From Paracholeplasma morum (GTDB taxonomy: Bacteria > Bacillota_I > Bacilli_A > Acholeplasmatales > UBA5453): a DNA stretch of 44,318 nt. The notes under the pieces were generated by a model. The model did no database searches and was not told the origin of the DNA. It saw nothing but the letters and a program-made list of their open reading frames with translations. Each line of letters begins with the position of its first letter. Position 1 is the first letter of the stretch. The position numbers and the translations under genes are program-made. The stretch is from the NCBI RefSeq assembly GCF_016907055.1, contig NZ_JAFBBG010000013.1:1-44318 (forward strand), in the 5' to 3' direction. This document shows, piece by piece, positions 8,246 to 16,058 of the stretch.

Positions 8246-9964
8246 TTATATCACTACAACCCGGTATAACATCTTAGCTAAGCCATCAGGTGCGTGATAT
8301 GTTTCCACAATGATTGGTTCAGTTTTTAAGAACTCAAAACGTCGTTCTTTGAAATCATTGTCTGAATAATTCTTGGTTCCAGCAATACAGTATACGATCT
8401 CATTTGGACTGACTGATATCATTTTATAGATGAATGTACTTAATATCTCTGAATCAAGTTCATCGATGACTAAATTCTTTTTACCTAAAATTTCATTGAT
8501 TTTATCCATACGTTTTTTGGTGTCGTAATTTTTTACGTGTTCAAGTTCAAGCTTGTTAATCTCAGCTGTTAGAACTTTAAGGCGATCGGAGTATTCTCTA
8601 TACTTGGCATTAAATATTGATTCTGGAATATCTGGTGTTTTTACCTTTGTATCAATTAGATTGGATAATGCTATTTCCTTTTCGTCTCTTTCTAATGTTA
8701 ACTTTTCAATGATACTTTCAACATCATCAACCTTGATGGTTGATTTAATTACCCTTTGAATGGTTGACATGATATCTAGATCTTTTAAGAAGACTTTGTT
8801 TAGCATGTGGATTGTGGTTGCTTCAATAAGATCTTGACGACTTGCCTTTGCATTACAATTTGCCTTACCCTCAATGTAGCTACCACACTGTTGCATCACC
8901 CTTTGTGATGGTTTACCGTAGTTCCAGTAACGTCTTTTTAGCGTTCGACCACATTCGCTGCATATAATCATTGCTGTTAAAGGATATGTTCTACTATATT
9001 TTGAGAGGTTCTTATCTTCACCAATTCTAACCTTAGCTCTATCTTTTCTGATGCGTTGAGCTAGTTCGAATGTTTCTCTATCGATGATTGCCTCATGACT
9101 GTTTTCTGTATAATAAGTAGGTGCATGATTTTTATTCTTTACTCTTGTGTGACTCAGGTAGTCAACACTAATCGTTTTTTGCTGCAGCATATCACCCATG
9201 TATTTTTCATTTTTTAGAATGGTTGTAATTGTTGAAAGTCGCCATTCTGTTTTACCAGCACCTGTCTTTGCACCCATTGCAATGAGTTGCTCTGCAATTT
9301 TAGCTGGACCAACACCACTAATGTATAAATTGAATATGAGTTTAACAATCTGTGCTTCCTCAGGTACAACCACTAGGTTTCCACCTTTTTTATCTTTCGT
9401 ATATCCAAGGAAGCGTTGATGGTTGATAATAGGCACACCCTCTCTAAAACGACGTTGAACATTCCATTTGACGTTTTCTGATACGTTTCTGGCTTCCTCC
9501 TGTGCCATTGATGACATGATGGTCAGAAGAAACTCTACTTTAGGATCTAGGGAACTAATGTTTTCTTTTTCAAAAATAATCTCTACATTGATTTGTCTTA
9601 ACTCTCTAATGTAGTTTAGTGCATCGACTGTATTTCTTGCAAACCTTGATATTGACTTGGTAAGTATAATATCAACTTGGCCAGCACGTGCTTTATCAAT
9701 CATTAAATTAAACTGTTTTCTGTTCTTTGTGCTAGTCCCACTGATGCCCTCGTCTGCATAAATGCCATCAAATATCCAATCTGGATTCTTTGTAATTCGT
9801 TGTGTATATTCATCTCGTTGAGCTTCATAACTTGTTTTTTGTTCTAAGTTGTCTGTTGATACTCGTACATAGGCACATACTCGTTTTCTGGTAATTGGAT
9901 TATTGATTTGATCCAAAGTGTAATGTGTCTTTGGTTGGATGATTCTTACGGTTTTGTTTTTCAT
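8246..9964 (-). CDS. Large serine recombinase (phage integrase type)
   Basis: A 572-aa site-specific recombinase. The N-terminal resolvase domain has AYVRVSTDN with the nucleophilic Ser at about residue 36 and the conserved ADEGISGTSTKNR and TKSISRFARNTVD blocks. The recombinase domain follows, then a zinc ribbon (CSECGRTL...CGSYIEGKANCNAKA) and a C-terminal coiled-coil region (IEKLTLERDEKEIALSNL). This is the full architecture of phiC31/A118-type integrases. An in-frame ATG at 10003 exists, but the ribosome binding site AAAGGAG lies after it and serves the ATG at 9964. Its minus orientation beside the repressor fits a lysogeny module; it probably integrates the prophage. Confidence 0.88.
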   Translation of the reverse strand: MKNKTVRIIQPKTHYTLDQINNPITRKRVCAYVRVSTDNLEQKTSYEAQRDEYTQRITKNPDWIFDGIYADEGISGTSTKNRKQFNLMIDKARAGQVDIILTKSISRFARNTVDALNYIRELRQINVEIIFEKENISSLDPKVEFLLTIMSSMAQEEARNVSENVKWNVQRRFREGVPIINHQRFLGYTKDKKGGNLVVVPEEAQIVKLIFNLYISGVGPAKIAEQLIAMGAKTGAGKTEWRLSTITTILKNEKYMGDMLQQKTISVDYLSHTRVKNKNHAPTYYTENSHEAIIDRETFELAQRIRKDRAKVRIGEDKNLSKYSRTYPLTAMIICSECGRTLKRRYWNYGKPSQRVMQQCGSYIEGKANCNAKASRQDLIEATTIHMLNKVFLKDLDIMSTIQRVIKSTIKVDDVESIIEKLTLERDEKEIALSNLIDTKVKTPDIPESIFNAKYREYSDRLKVLTAEINKLELEHVKNYDTKKRMDKINEILGKKNLVIDELDSEILSTFIYKMISVSPNEIVYCIAGTKNYSDNDFKERRFEFLKTEPIIVETYHAPDGLAKMLYRVVVI

Positions 9965-10032
9965 ATTTTGACCGCTCCTTTCGTTAGTATATACATCACT
10001 CAAAAAGCAATGAATAGCAAGTCATTAGTGAC

Positions 10033-10197
10033 TTAATCATTGCTTTTTCTAATATCACTTGTAATACCATAGGCTGACGCTAACTTATTGATGATAATAC
10101 TGAATTCATCGATTGTGATAAGTTTTTGATTAAATAGCTTCACTATGATTGACTTAGCTATATTGAACTTCATTTCTGGACTGATAATAATACTCAT
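10033..10197 (-). CDS. Small 54-aa protein beside the serine recombinase (SHOCT-like)
   Basis: A short frame starts MSIIISPEMKFNIAKSII and contains FNQKLITIDEFSIIINKLA, a pattern of a helix, a loop with LIT.DEF and a second helix. This is like the small SHOCT-type proteins often found beside serine recombinases in Firmicutes. It lies 69 bases upstream of the recombinase in the same direction and downstream of the repressor terminator. No strong ribosome binding site is visible, which lowers certainty. Its role is unknown; an accessory or directionality role is only a guess from position. Confidence 0.55.
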   Translation of the reverse strand: MSIIISPEMKFNIAKSIIVKLFNQKLITIDEFSIIINKLASAYGITSDIRKSND

Positions 10198-10210
10198 TTT
10201 TTATTATAGA

Positions 10211-10246
10211 TGCAAAGAAAAAAGGAATCGCCTAAGCAATTCCTTT
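10211..10246 (-). terminator. Rho-independent terminator of the repressor gene
   Basis: Stem AAAGGAATcGC (10221-10231) and GCaATTCCTTT (10236-10246). Read on the minus strand it is followed by TTTTTTCTTT. It separates the repressor from the small ORF and recombinase. Confidence 0.8.
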
Positions 10247-10330
10247 AAAGGGATCTATCGTCAATTTGATCATATGACAACAACCGTCTGATTTACCAAC
10301 ATCAGTTTATCACATTATAAAAATCAAAAC

Positions 10331-10347
10331 TATATGCTTAGTGCATA
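10331..10347 (-). promoter_or_regulatory. Copy 2 of a shared 17-bp palindromic site
   Basis: On the minus strand this reads TATGCACTAAGCATATA, one base different from identical copies at 3701-3717 and 22451-22467. It lies just after the stop of the repressor gene. See the findings for discussion. Confidence 0.5.
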
Positions 10348-10351
10348 ATCG

Positions 10352-10951
10352 TTAGAAGAAGTTTTCAATAACTAAATCTTTTTTAAGTGTTGAAGCATAT
10401 ACACCTTTAAAGATAAGATTTTCAGCATTAGCTTTTGTGAAGTATAGAGGCTCTTCATTGATGAAAAAGAAACCCCCATGGTCTTTGTTGAAATATACTT
10501 TTGAGACATAAACTCGATCGTAGTACTCAAATAACATTACACGGTTCTTTTGATTCTTTTGAGTTCTCCAGAAGAAGTCGATTTCAAGATCACTTTTCTT
10601 AAATGCGATCATATCATCATTTATGGTTGATATGGATATCTGAACTGACGGTACAATTTTTTCTTCTATATGTTCAAAGGTTCTAAATGTTAGAGCCTTT
10701 TCGTTTCTGTTTGAATAGGGATTACCAATAATGTCATCTACTCGGACATTATAAAAACCTGACAGAGTTATTAGATCATGAATACTAATTTCTCTAGCAC
10801 CTGACTCATAGTTAACATAACCTTGTCTAGATTTACCTATTATTTGTGCAACTTGAACAGTAGATAAATTATTCGCTAGTCTTAGTCTTTTTAAGTTTTC
10901 ACTAATGAAAAGATTATTAAAATCATCATCAGATAATAGTTGATAGTTCAT
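10352..10951 (-). CDS. Xre-family phage repressor (CI-like)
   Basis: A 199-aa DNA-binding protein. The N-terminal HTH spans about residues 14-75 (LKRLRLANNLSTVQVAQIIG, then RQGYVNYESGAREIS). The C-terminal half has no Ser/Lys peptidase motif of LexA/CI type and is otherwise unrecognised. It is transcribed away from a Cro-like HTH gene, the usual immunity switch layout, and has an AGGTG ribosome binding site and a good promoter upstream. Without a self-cleaving domain, induction may depend on the antirepressor encoded at 12525. It could also be a regulator of another type, but the position makes the repressor role likely. Confidence 0.75.
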   Translation of the reverse strand: MNYQLLSDDDFNNLFISENLKRLRLANNLSTVQVAQIIGKSRQGYVNYESGAREISIHDLITLSGFYNVRVDDIIGNPYSNRNEKALTFRTFEHIEEKIVPSVQISISTINDDMIAFKKSDLEIDFFWRTQKNQKNRVMLFEYYDRVYVSKVYFNKDHGGFFFINEEPLYFTKANAENLIFKGVYASTLKKDLVIENFF

Positions 10952-10979
10952 TATTCACCTGTTTAACCTTTCTATTTAT

Positions 10980-11009
10980 ATTATAGAGCAACAAATGTGG
11001 CTTGGTCAA
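10980..11009 (-). promoter_or_regulatory. Repressor promoter
   Basis: On the minus strand TTGACC (complement of 11004-11009) and TATAAT (complement of 10980-10985) are separated by 18 bases and lie about 30 bases upstream of the repressor start. The perfect palindrome TTGTATACAA (11015-11024), just upstream, is a possible operator. Confidence 0.65.
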
Positions 11010-11187
11010 GGTTTTTGTATACAATAATTAACACGGCATGCGTCTTTAATATGCAAACATAGGAAAGTTATAACTCTCTTTGTTGCAACTCATCAAATAA
11101 GTATATAAGTCATTTTTTGAATGCTTTTCTTTACTTATAATCATAGGCACCAGGTGAAATGTGCAAGAAAGGAGAAATCATTAACGA

Positions 11188-11499
11188 ATGTATGAAGAGG
11201 ATTCCACGCACTTAAAACAGAAATCACATGTGCCATTAGTCCGTGACTATCTTAAAGTTTATCGCAACAAAATGGGTTATTCAGCTGAATTCTTATCTAG
11301 AGAACTCGATGTATCTGCAGTCTACTACAGACAAATTGAAGGCGGACAAAGAGGTAAAAGGCTGCCTATAGAGTTAGTGATTAAACTAATCATATTGCTT
11401 CATGTGGAACCACTAGAGTTTCTAAAAGCAGAAGCCTTGTATTTAAGTTCATATGAAGAGCTTAATGGCATTAAGAAATACAAAAAAATTAGATGGTAA
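11188..11499 (+). CDS. Cro-like HTH (Xre) protein
   Basis: A 103-aa protein with a single HTH of Xre type (YRNKMGYSAEFLSRELDVSA, then VYYRQIEGGQRGKRLPIEL). It is the first gene of the rightward early operon, divergent from the repressor, with GGAG 13 bases before the ATG. The position and small size suggest the Cro role, repressing the lysogeny promoter. The last residues, after LYLSSYEEL, are not conserved-looking. The binding site is unknown. Confidence 0.7.
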   Translation: MYEEDSTHLKQKSHVPLVRDYLKVYRNKMGYSAEFLSRELDVSAVYYRQIEGGQRGKRLPIELVIKLIILLHVEPLEFLKAEALYLSSYEELNGIKKYKKIRW

Positions 11500-11569
11500 C
11501 ATAATCACCATTTATCTTGTTTTTCAAAAAAAACATAGAATCAAAAATTTGATACAGAAAGGTGAAAAG

Positions 11570-12496
11570 ATGTCATCAAAAGAAGGGTTTAAGCTGCTTA
11601 CAAAAAAGTATCTAGATGATGCCGATGTAAGTATGACGACTAAGCAATCCTATGAAAGGATCCTTCAGCAATTTGTAGATTATGCCAACACACTGTCTGA
11701 TTTACCAACTCGCAGTGACGTTATGGCTTATCGAGACTATCTTTTTAAACGCAAGCTAGAAGAAACGACCATTAAGTATCACCTGGTAGTGGTACGAAAT
11801 TTCTACCGTTGGTATCACACGAACGGTCATGGAGCAAATCCATCGGAGGGGATTAAGAGTCCAAAGATTGAAAAGAAGTTTAAACGTGCGCATTTATCTG
11901 AAAGTGAATCAAGACAGTTATTAAAACTTGCTCAAATCAATTCAAATAAGAACATCATTAAATACAGAGATTATGTTATGGTTTTACTTATGCTAACAAC
12001 AGGTATGAGGACAGTAGAAGTTGAACGTGCTGATGTTAGTGATTTAAATGTGATTGATGACGGTGAAATTCTCTATGTTCATGGAAAAGGCAAAACATCG
12101 AAGAGTTCATTCGTTCGACTCTCGCCTTTAGTGAATAAAGCAATTGAAACATACATCATGAAAAGAAGCGACCAGTATGAACCGTTATTTATTGACCATA
12201 AACCTAAGTATTTAGGCCAAAGAATGAAAACCAGAAATATTAGACGTATTATCAAGGATCTACTTAGAGATATCGGATTTGATGATGATAAACATACAGC
12301 ACATAGTTTAAGACATACAACTGCAACATTAGCAAGACAATATGGAGCAAACAAGGATGACACTCAAAAGATTATGCGTCATTCAGATCCAGCAACAACA
12401 GAGATTTATATGCATGCGGAAATCAAGAGTGTGCATGTTTATGAACACGTAATTGCACAAAAGCTACTCAATCAAGAAGAAGATGAAGACAACTAA
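11570..12496 (+). CDS. Tyrosine recombinase (XerC/XerD-like phage integrase)
   Basis: A 308-aa protein with an N-terminal SAM-like core-binding domain (SYERILQQFVDYANTL, TIKYHLVVVRNFYRWY) and a complete C-terminal catalytic domain: Arg147 in GMRTVE, His245 and Arg248 in HSLRH, His271 in MRHSD and Tyr280 in EIYMHA. The chosen ATG at 11570 has AAAGGTG upstream; the frame is open further upstream (to 11453) but overlaps the Cro-like gene and has no site there. It is expressed with early genes rather than with the repressor. Since the phage already has a serine integrase, it may be a second integration system, a resolvase, or a leftover of recombination between mobile elements. Confidence 0.85.
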   Translation: MSSKEGFKLLTKKYLDDADVSMTTKQSYERILQQFVDYANTLSDLPTRSDVMAYRDYLFKRKLEETTIKYHLVVVRNFYRWYHTNGHGANPSEGIKSPKIEKKFKRAHLSESESRQLLKLAQINSNKNIIKYRDYVMVLLMLTTGMRTVEVERADVSDLNVIDDGEILYVHGKGKTSKSSFVRLSPLVNKAIETYIMKRSDQYEPLFIDHKPKYLGQRMKTRNIRRIIKDLLRDIGFDDDKHTAHSLRHTTATLARQYGANKDDTQKIMRHSDPATTEIYMHAEIKSVHVYEHVIAQKLLNQEEDEDN

Positions 12497-12524
12497 AAAT
12501 TGAAAAGAAATGAAAGGATAAATT

Positions 12525-13271
12525 ATGATCAAAGAGTTTCACAACAACCGGTATGGGAAAGTTCGAACAGCGATCATTGATGATCAACCCTGTTTTAACT
12601 TGAAAGATTTAACCCATATTTACGGTATAAAAAATATCAACGATTTTCGCTCTAGAATCCCATCAAATGCAGTCAAAACCCTTGAGGTAAAAGACTCAAA
12701 CGGAGCTTCTAAAAATAAGTATTTCATAATTGCTGACTATTTAAGTAGTTGTTTGTTTCAGTCAACCAAGACTGATGCTGAAGCAATCAGTGATTGGTTA
12801 TACCGTACTGTATTACCAAATTTGATTAAATACCAAAAATATAATGTCGATGAATTTAAAGATCCAGATGTTGCATTAAAATTTTTAGAAGATTTTGAGG
12901 ATTTAAGAGTTAGACATAGTGTTGTTGAAACACAGCTCAAACTCAATGCACCAAAAGTTAAATATATTGATCGTCTACTAGGTACTGGTAGTGCGACAGA
13001 CCTAGATATGGTTCATGAAGTTATTAGATATCATGGACTAAAAAGTACTGAACTCTTAAAAATACTTAGAGCTAAACGCATCCTAGATGATTCCAATGTT
13101 CCACACCAGGAGTATTGTGACAAGAAGTATTTCAGAGTTGTTGAAGCCAAAGTTGTAAGTGGTGGGAGTACTGTAACCTCACAAAGAACTTATGTATACC
13201 GAAGTGGTATTACATTTATTGAACGCATACTAAAAGAATACCAGGGAGCAAAAGATGATAAACGAAACTAA
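12525..13271 (+). CDS. Phage antirepressor (BRO-N plus KilA-C)
   Basis: A 248-aa protein. The N-terminal BRO-N domain (YGKVRTAIIDDQPCFNLKDL, then ISDWLYRTVLPNLIKYQKY) is followed by a C-terminal KilA-C/ANT-type DNA-binding domain (LLGTGSATDLDMVHEVIRY, then LKSTELLKILRAKRILDD). Such proteins bind the CI-type repressor and lift repression, or bind DNA themselves. It lies 28 bases after the tyrosine recombinase with an AAAGGAT site. Its presence fits the lack of a cleavage domain in the repressor. Confidence 0.78.
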   Translation: MIKEFHNNRYGKVRTAIIDDQPCFNLKDLTHIYGIKNINDFRSRIPSNAVKTLEVKDSNGASKNKYFIIADYLSSCLFQSTKTDAEAISDWLYRTVLPNLIKYQKYNVDEFKDPDVALKFLEDFEDLRVRHSVVETQLKLNAPKVKYIDRLLGTGSATDLDMVHEVIRYHGLKSTELLKILRAKRILDDSNVPHQEYCDKKYFRVVEAKVVSGGSTVTSQRTYVYRSGITFIERILKEYQGAKDDKRN

Positions 13272-13467
13272 GCGTCAAGAACCAACACGAGATTATTACA
13301 AATTAGAAGAAGTTGCAGACATATTAAGGGTATCAAGAAGAACGTTATCAACCTATATCAAAAAAGGAAAACTACATGCATTTAAGATCGGACCAGGGTG
13401 GAGAGTATCGAAAGAAAATCTCGTAAAGTTTATTGATGAGCTTCATAAAACAAGCAAAAATAAATAA
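13255..13467 (+). CDS. Excisionase-like HTH protein
   Basis: A 70-aa winged-helix protein of the MerR-like HTH_17/Xis family: YYKLEEVADILRVSRRTLST, then the wing IKKGKLHAFKIGPGWRVSKE. It overlaps the antirepressor gene by 17 bases, with GGGAG upstream, so the two are translationally linked. These proteins bend DNA at attachment sites and can direct a tyrosine recombinase toward excision, which suggests partnership with the recombinase at 11570. A simple regulator is the alternative. Confidence 0.7.
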   Translation: MINETKRQEPTRDYYKLEEVADILRVSRRTLSTYIKKGKLHAFKIGPGWRVSKENLVKFIDELHKTSKNK

Positions 13468-13470
13468 TGA

Positions 13471-13535
13471 TTTATTACGCCGATAATGTGTGTATCAGGG
13501 CTATGAAAATGGAAAATGCAGGAAACAAAAGATAA
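13471..13535 (+). repeat. Intergenic repeat, copy 1 (GCCGATAAT type)
   Basis: The segment TTACGCCGATAATGTGTGTA, followed by TCAGGGCTATGAAAATGGAA, matches a segment at 22328-22385 with few changes and one gap. It lies just after the excisionase-like gene. It is not coding in any convincing frame. Confidence 0.6.
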
Positions 13536-13545
13536 TGACATACAG

Positions 13546-13586
13546 AAGCATGCTATCGATAGAAACCTAAAAATGGCATGCTTTTT
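13546..13586 (+). terminator. Rho-independent terminator after the excisionase-like gene
   Basis: AAGCATGC (13546-13553) and GCATGCTT (13576-13583) with T's after the stem (13582-13586). A loop of 22 bases makes it weaker than the others. Confidence 0.6.
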
Positions 13587-13608
13587 GTAATGTGAAAGGA
13601 CTAAAATA

Positions 13609-14532
13609 ATGGCGAGACCGTTCAAAATGGGACTGCAGTACTTCCCACTCGATGTGAATTTCTTTGAAGATGAAAAGATAACGGATTTAAATTTAATGTA
13701 TGGTGTCATGGGCGAGATGGTATACATCCGCCTTTTAACAATGATTTATGCGCATGGTTATTTTTTAGAGATGACAACAGAGCAAGCAGCAAAAGCACTC
13801 ATAAAGAGTATTGGTAATGCCTGGGCTCCAAGTGTGAATGAAATAGAAAAAATCATTTTAAGAGCCGGTTCTAACGGGCTATTCGATAAAGAATTACTAA
13901 GTGTCGGTGTGTTCACTTCAAAAGCGATACAGCGGCAGTTTACGCTTTCTACAAGGCGCAGGCGTGGGATTGAGCATCAGAAGTATTGGTTATTGGATCA
14001 ACATACGATGTTAGAGCTTAATAATTTCTATAAAAAAACGCCACAAGTTAATGTAGACAATAACCAGAGTTCAACCGCAGTTATTGATAACAGTAATGCT
14101 ATTTCAACTGATGTTATTGATAGCAATAATGACACTTCAAGTGAGGTTATTGCATACAAAAGTACACAAAAAGAAAAAGAAAAGAAAAAAGAAAGAGATA
14201 AAGAGGATAAAAAGGATAAAGGGGTATATTCATTACCTAATTATCACTACATCACAAAAGCAATCATCAGAAGCCAATATATTGAAGATGGAACACTGGA
14301 AATTGGTAAATACAATAAGCTTTTTGATGAAGCAGTATCAATATATGGATTCGATGATGTCCTAGCAGCAACTGATTATATTGTAAGTTATTCAAAAAGA
14401 ACTGAAACACCAATTGAAGATAAGTTTAGCTTTATGCGTAAGTCTTTAATGAACAATCTGGAGATGTTCCAAAGAAGAAGGGAGAATAGTCATGAATCAA
14501 TCGAAGACTGGTTTAAACGACTCGTTTTATAG
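13609..14532 (+). CDS. Phage replication protein, DUF4373/Lin1244-type N-terminus (DnaD-like)
   Basis: A 307-aa protein. It starts MARPFKMGLQYFPLDVNFFE and continues DEKITDLNLMYGVMGEMVYI, the N-terminal winged-helix signature of DUF4373 (Lin1244/Lin1753) proteins. A low-complexity lysine-rich linker follows (KEKEKKKERDKEDKKDK, about residues 187-203), then a C-terminal part with weak DnaD-like character. Proteins of this type act as replisome organisers or helicase-loader partners in temperate phages. No helicase or loader gene follows in this window. The linker-coding run of A's is a possible slippage spot but the frame is intact. Confidence 0.65.
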   Translation: MARPFKMGLQYFPLDVNFFEDEKITDLNLMYGVMGEMVYIRLLTMIYAHGYFLEMTTEQAAKALIKSIGNAWAPSVNEIEKIILRAGSNGLFDKELLSVGVFTSKAIQRQFTLSTRRRRGIEHQKYWLLDQHTMLELNNFYKKTPQVNVDNNQSSTAVIDNSNAISTDVIDSNNDTSSEVIAYKSTQKEKEKKKERDKEDKKDKGVYSLPNYHYITKAIIRSQYIEDGTLEIGKYNKLFDEAVSIYGFDDVLAATDYIVSYSKRTETPIEDKFSFMRKSLMNNLEMFQRRRENSHESIEDWFKRLVL

Positions 14533-14914
14533 ATGGATAGATCAAGTGAGAAGATCTAAAAGAAAGCTTCCTGAACTTCAAGAGAAACTTCGATTCTATA
14601 ATATGAAGTTTATAGGCTATAATGGAGTATCTTATGAATTTTCCGGATCAAAGTCTGGTAACTCAAAAGGTGACGAGAACTTGCTATATTGGATGGATAA
14701 AATTGATGCTGTCAATAAAGAAATACAAATTCTAGATGAAATAATTAGGAAGTATGATGATTTCTTCGAAACATTAAATGTAATAGAACAAAAAGTGTTA
14801 ACACAGTTGGTTTCACTAAGTAGCTTAAAAGTCATGAGTGTTCAATCAGATGTAAAAATGGAATCACTGATTCAAATTCGAACTAGGATAGCTAATAAAT
14901 GGTACAGATTATGA
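14492..14914 (+). CDS. ArpU/DUF1492-like phage late-gene regulator (putative)
   Basis: A 140-aa basic, helical protein that overlaps the replication gene by 41 bases, with AGGGAG before the ATG. A coiled region (YWMDKIDAVNKEIQILDEII) is followed by a C-terminal part (IEQKVLTQLVSLSSLKVMS, then ESLIQIRTRIANKWYRL) shaped like the sigma-4-type HTH of ArpU and related late activators. In other Firmicute prophages such genes sit just before the late region; here the restriction-modification/STAND cassette separates it from the next phage genes. Assignment is by pattern and position only. Confidence 0.5.
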   Translation: MNQSKTGLNDSFYRWIDQVRRSKRKLPELQEKLRFYNMKFIGYNGVSYEFSGSKSGNSKGDENLLYWMDKIDAVNKEIQILDEIIRKYDDFFETLNVIEQKVLTQLVSLSSLKVMSVQSDVKMESLIQIRTRIANKWYRL

Positions 14915-14941
14915 AAGATTTTGCGTGAAAATGATAAAACT

Positions 14942-15002
14942 AATTCGATGGACAAATTCGATGGATTTATCTGTTTAATTATGTTAGTATTAATGGTACA
15001 AT
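14942..15002 (+). promoter_or_regulatory. Candidate promoter of the restriction-modification/STAND cassette with an upstream direct repeat
   Basis: AATTCGATGGA occurs twice (14942-14952 and 14955-14965), 13 bases apart. Downstream, TTTAAT (14974-14979) and TACAAT (14997-15002) with a 17-base gap form a plausible promoter before the first methyltransferase. The repeat could be an operator, but no controller protein gene is visible in the cassette. Confidence 0.45.
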
Positions 15003-15029
15003 ATAAATGAGATTAACGAGGTGGAACAT

Positions 15030-16058
15030 ATGGCGTTTAATATTAATAATAGGAGATACACTGGAAGTAAGAGTAAACTATCTGAATGGATTAGGAACAT
15101 AATAATCGAAGAATGTAAAGACTCTGAATCTTTTTGTGATATATTTGCTGGAACTGGTGTAGTAACATATACCATGTTTGATGATTATAAAGAGTTTATT
15201 ATAAATGATTTTCTATATTCTAATGAAGTAATTTATAATGGTTTTTTTGGCAATAAAAGTTATGATTATGAGAAGTTAATCAAAATAGCAAAAAAATATA
15301 GAACTTTGAATGTGGATGAACTAAAACCAGATTTTGTGACAAACAACTACGGAAACAAGTACTTTTCTATGGAAGATGCTTTGAAGATTGATTACATTCG
15401 AAATGATATTGAGAACAGACATAAAAATCTAACAAAAATGGAGTATTATATTCTTTTAACATCACTAATATATTCTTTTGATAGATCAGCAAACACGGTA
15501 GGACACTATGATGCCTTTATAAAAGCTAAGAACTTGAAAGCATCTTTTAAATTTGAGTTGATCTCACCAGTTATTAAAGATGAAGATAATCGTACTGTAA
15601 AAATATACAGAGAAGATGCAAATAAACTAGCTCGGAGAATTTCTGCAGACATTGTTTATATTGATCCACCGTATTCTTCCAGACAGTATAGTAGATTTTA
15701 TCATGTTATTGAGACTATTACAAAGTGGGATAAACCGGAGTTGTTTGGTGAAGCATTGAAACCAGAACCAGAAAACGTTAGTGAATATTGCAAAACCAAA
15801 GCGATAGATTTTTTTAATGAACTGATAGTTGATTTAAGAGCTAAATATATCGTGGTATCGTATAATAATACATATACATCAAAAAGTAAGTCATCAAAGA
15901 ATAAAATGACTCTAGAAGAAATTACTGAAGTTCTAAATAGAAAAGGTCCTACAAAGATTTTTTCAATGAATCATAGAGCTTTTAATGCAGGTAAGACAGA
16001 ATTGGATAATCATCAAGAGATGCTATTTGTTACGAAAGTGAGGAACCAAAATGATTAG
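15030..16058 (+). CDS. Type II N6-adenine DNA methyltransferase 1 (D12 class)
   Basis: A 342-aa DNA methyltransferase. RRYTGSKSKLSEWI (motif X-like), FCDIFAGTGVVTYTM (motif I, SAM binding) and DIVYIDPPYSSRQYS (motif IV, catalytic DPPY) come in that order, as in the D12/alpha group. The ATG at 15030 is chosen because GAGGTGG (15018-15024) precedes it; a GTG at 15021 is inside that site. It overlaps the second methyltransferase by 8 bases. Asymmetric type IIS sites need one adenine methylase per strand, which explains the pair. The recognition sequence cannot be read from the sequence. Confidence 0.85.
   Translation: MAFNINNRRYTGSKSKLSEWIRNIIIEECKDSESFCDIFAGTGVVTYTMFDDYKEFIINDFLYSNEVIYNGFFGNKSYDYEKLIKIAKKYRTLNVDELKPDFVTNNYGNKYFSMEDALKIDYIRNDIENRHKNLTKMEYYILLTSLIYSFDRSANTVGHYDAFIKAKNLKASFKFELISPVIKDEDNRTVKIYREDANKLARRISADIVYIDPPYSSRQYSRFYHVIETITKWDKPELFGEALKPEPENVSEYCKTKAIDFFNELIVDLRAKYIVVSYNNTYTSKSKSSKNKMTLEEITEVLNRKGPTKIFSMNHRAFNAGKTELDNHQEMLFVTKVRNQND

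Noticed and set aside
9965-10003. Earlier ATG of the serine recombinase
   Set aside because: The ribosome binding site lies between it and the ATG at 9964, so translation most likely starts at the latter.
11453-11569. Upstream extension of the tyrosine recombinase frame
   Set aside because: It overlaps the Cro-like gene, lacks a ribosome binding site and encodes no domain; the ATG at 11570 has AAAGGTG.
14084-14365. Open frame inside the DUF4373-type gene
   Set aside because: It comes from the A-rich linker read in another frame and has a lysine-rich, low-complexity product without its own start signal.
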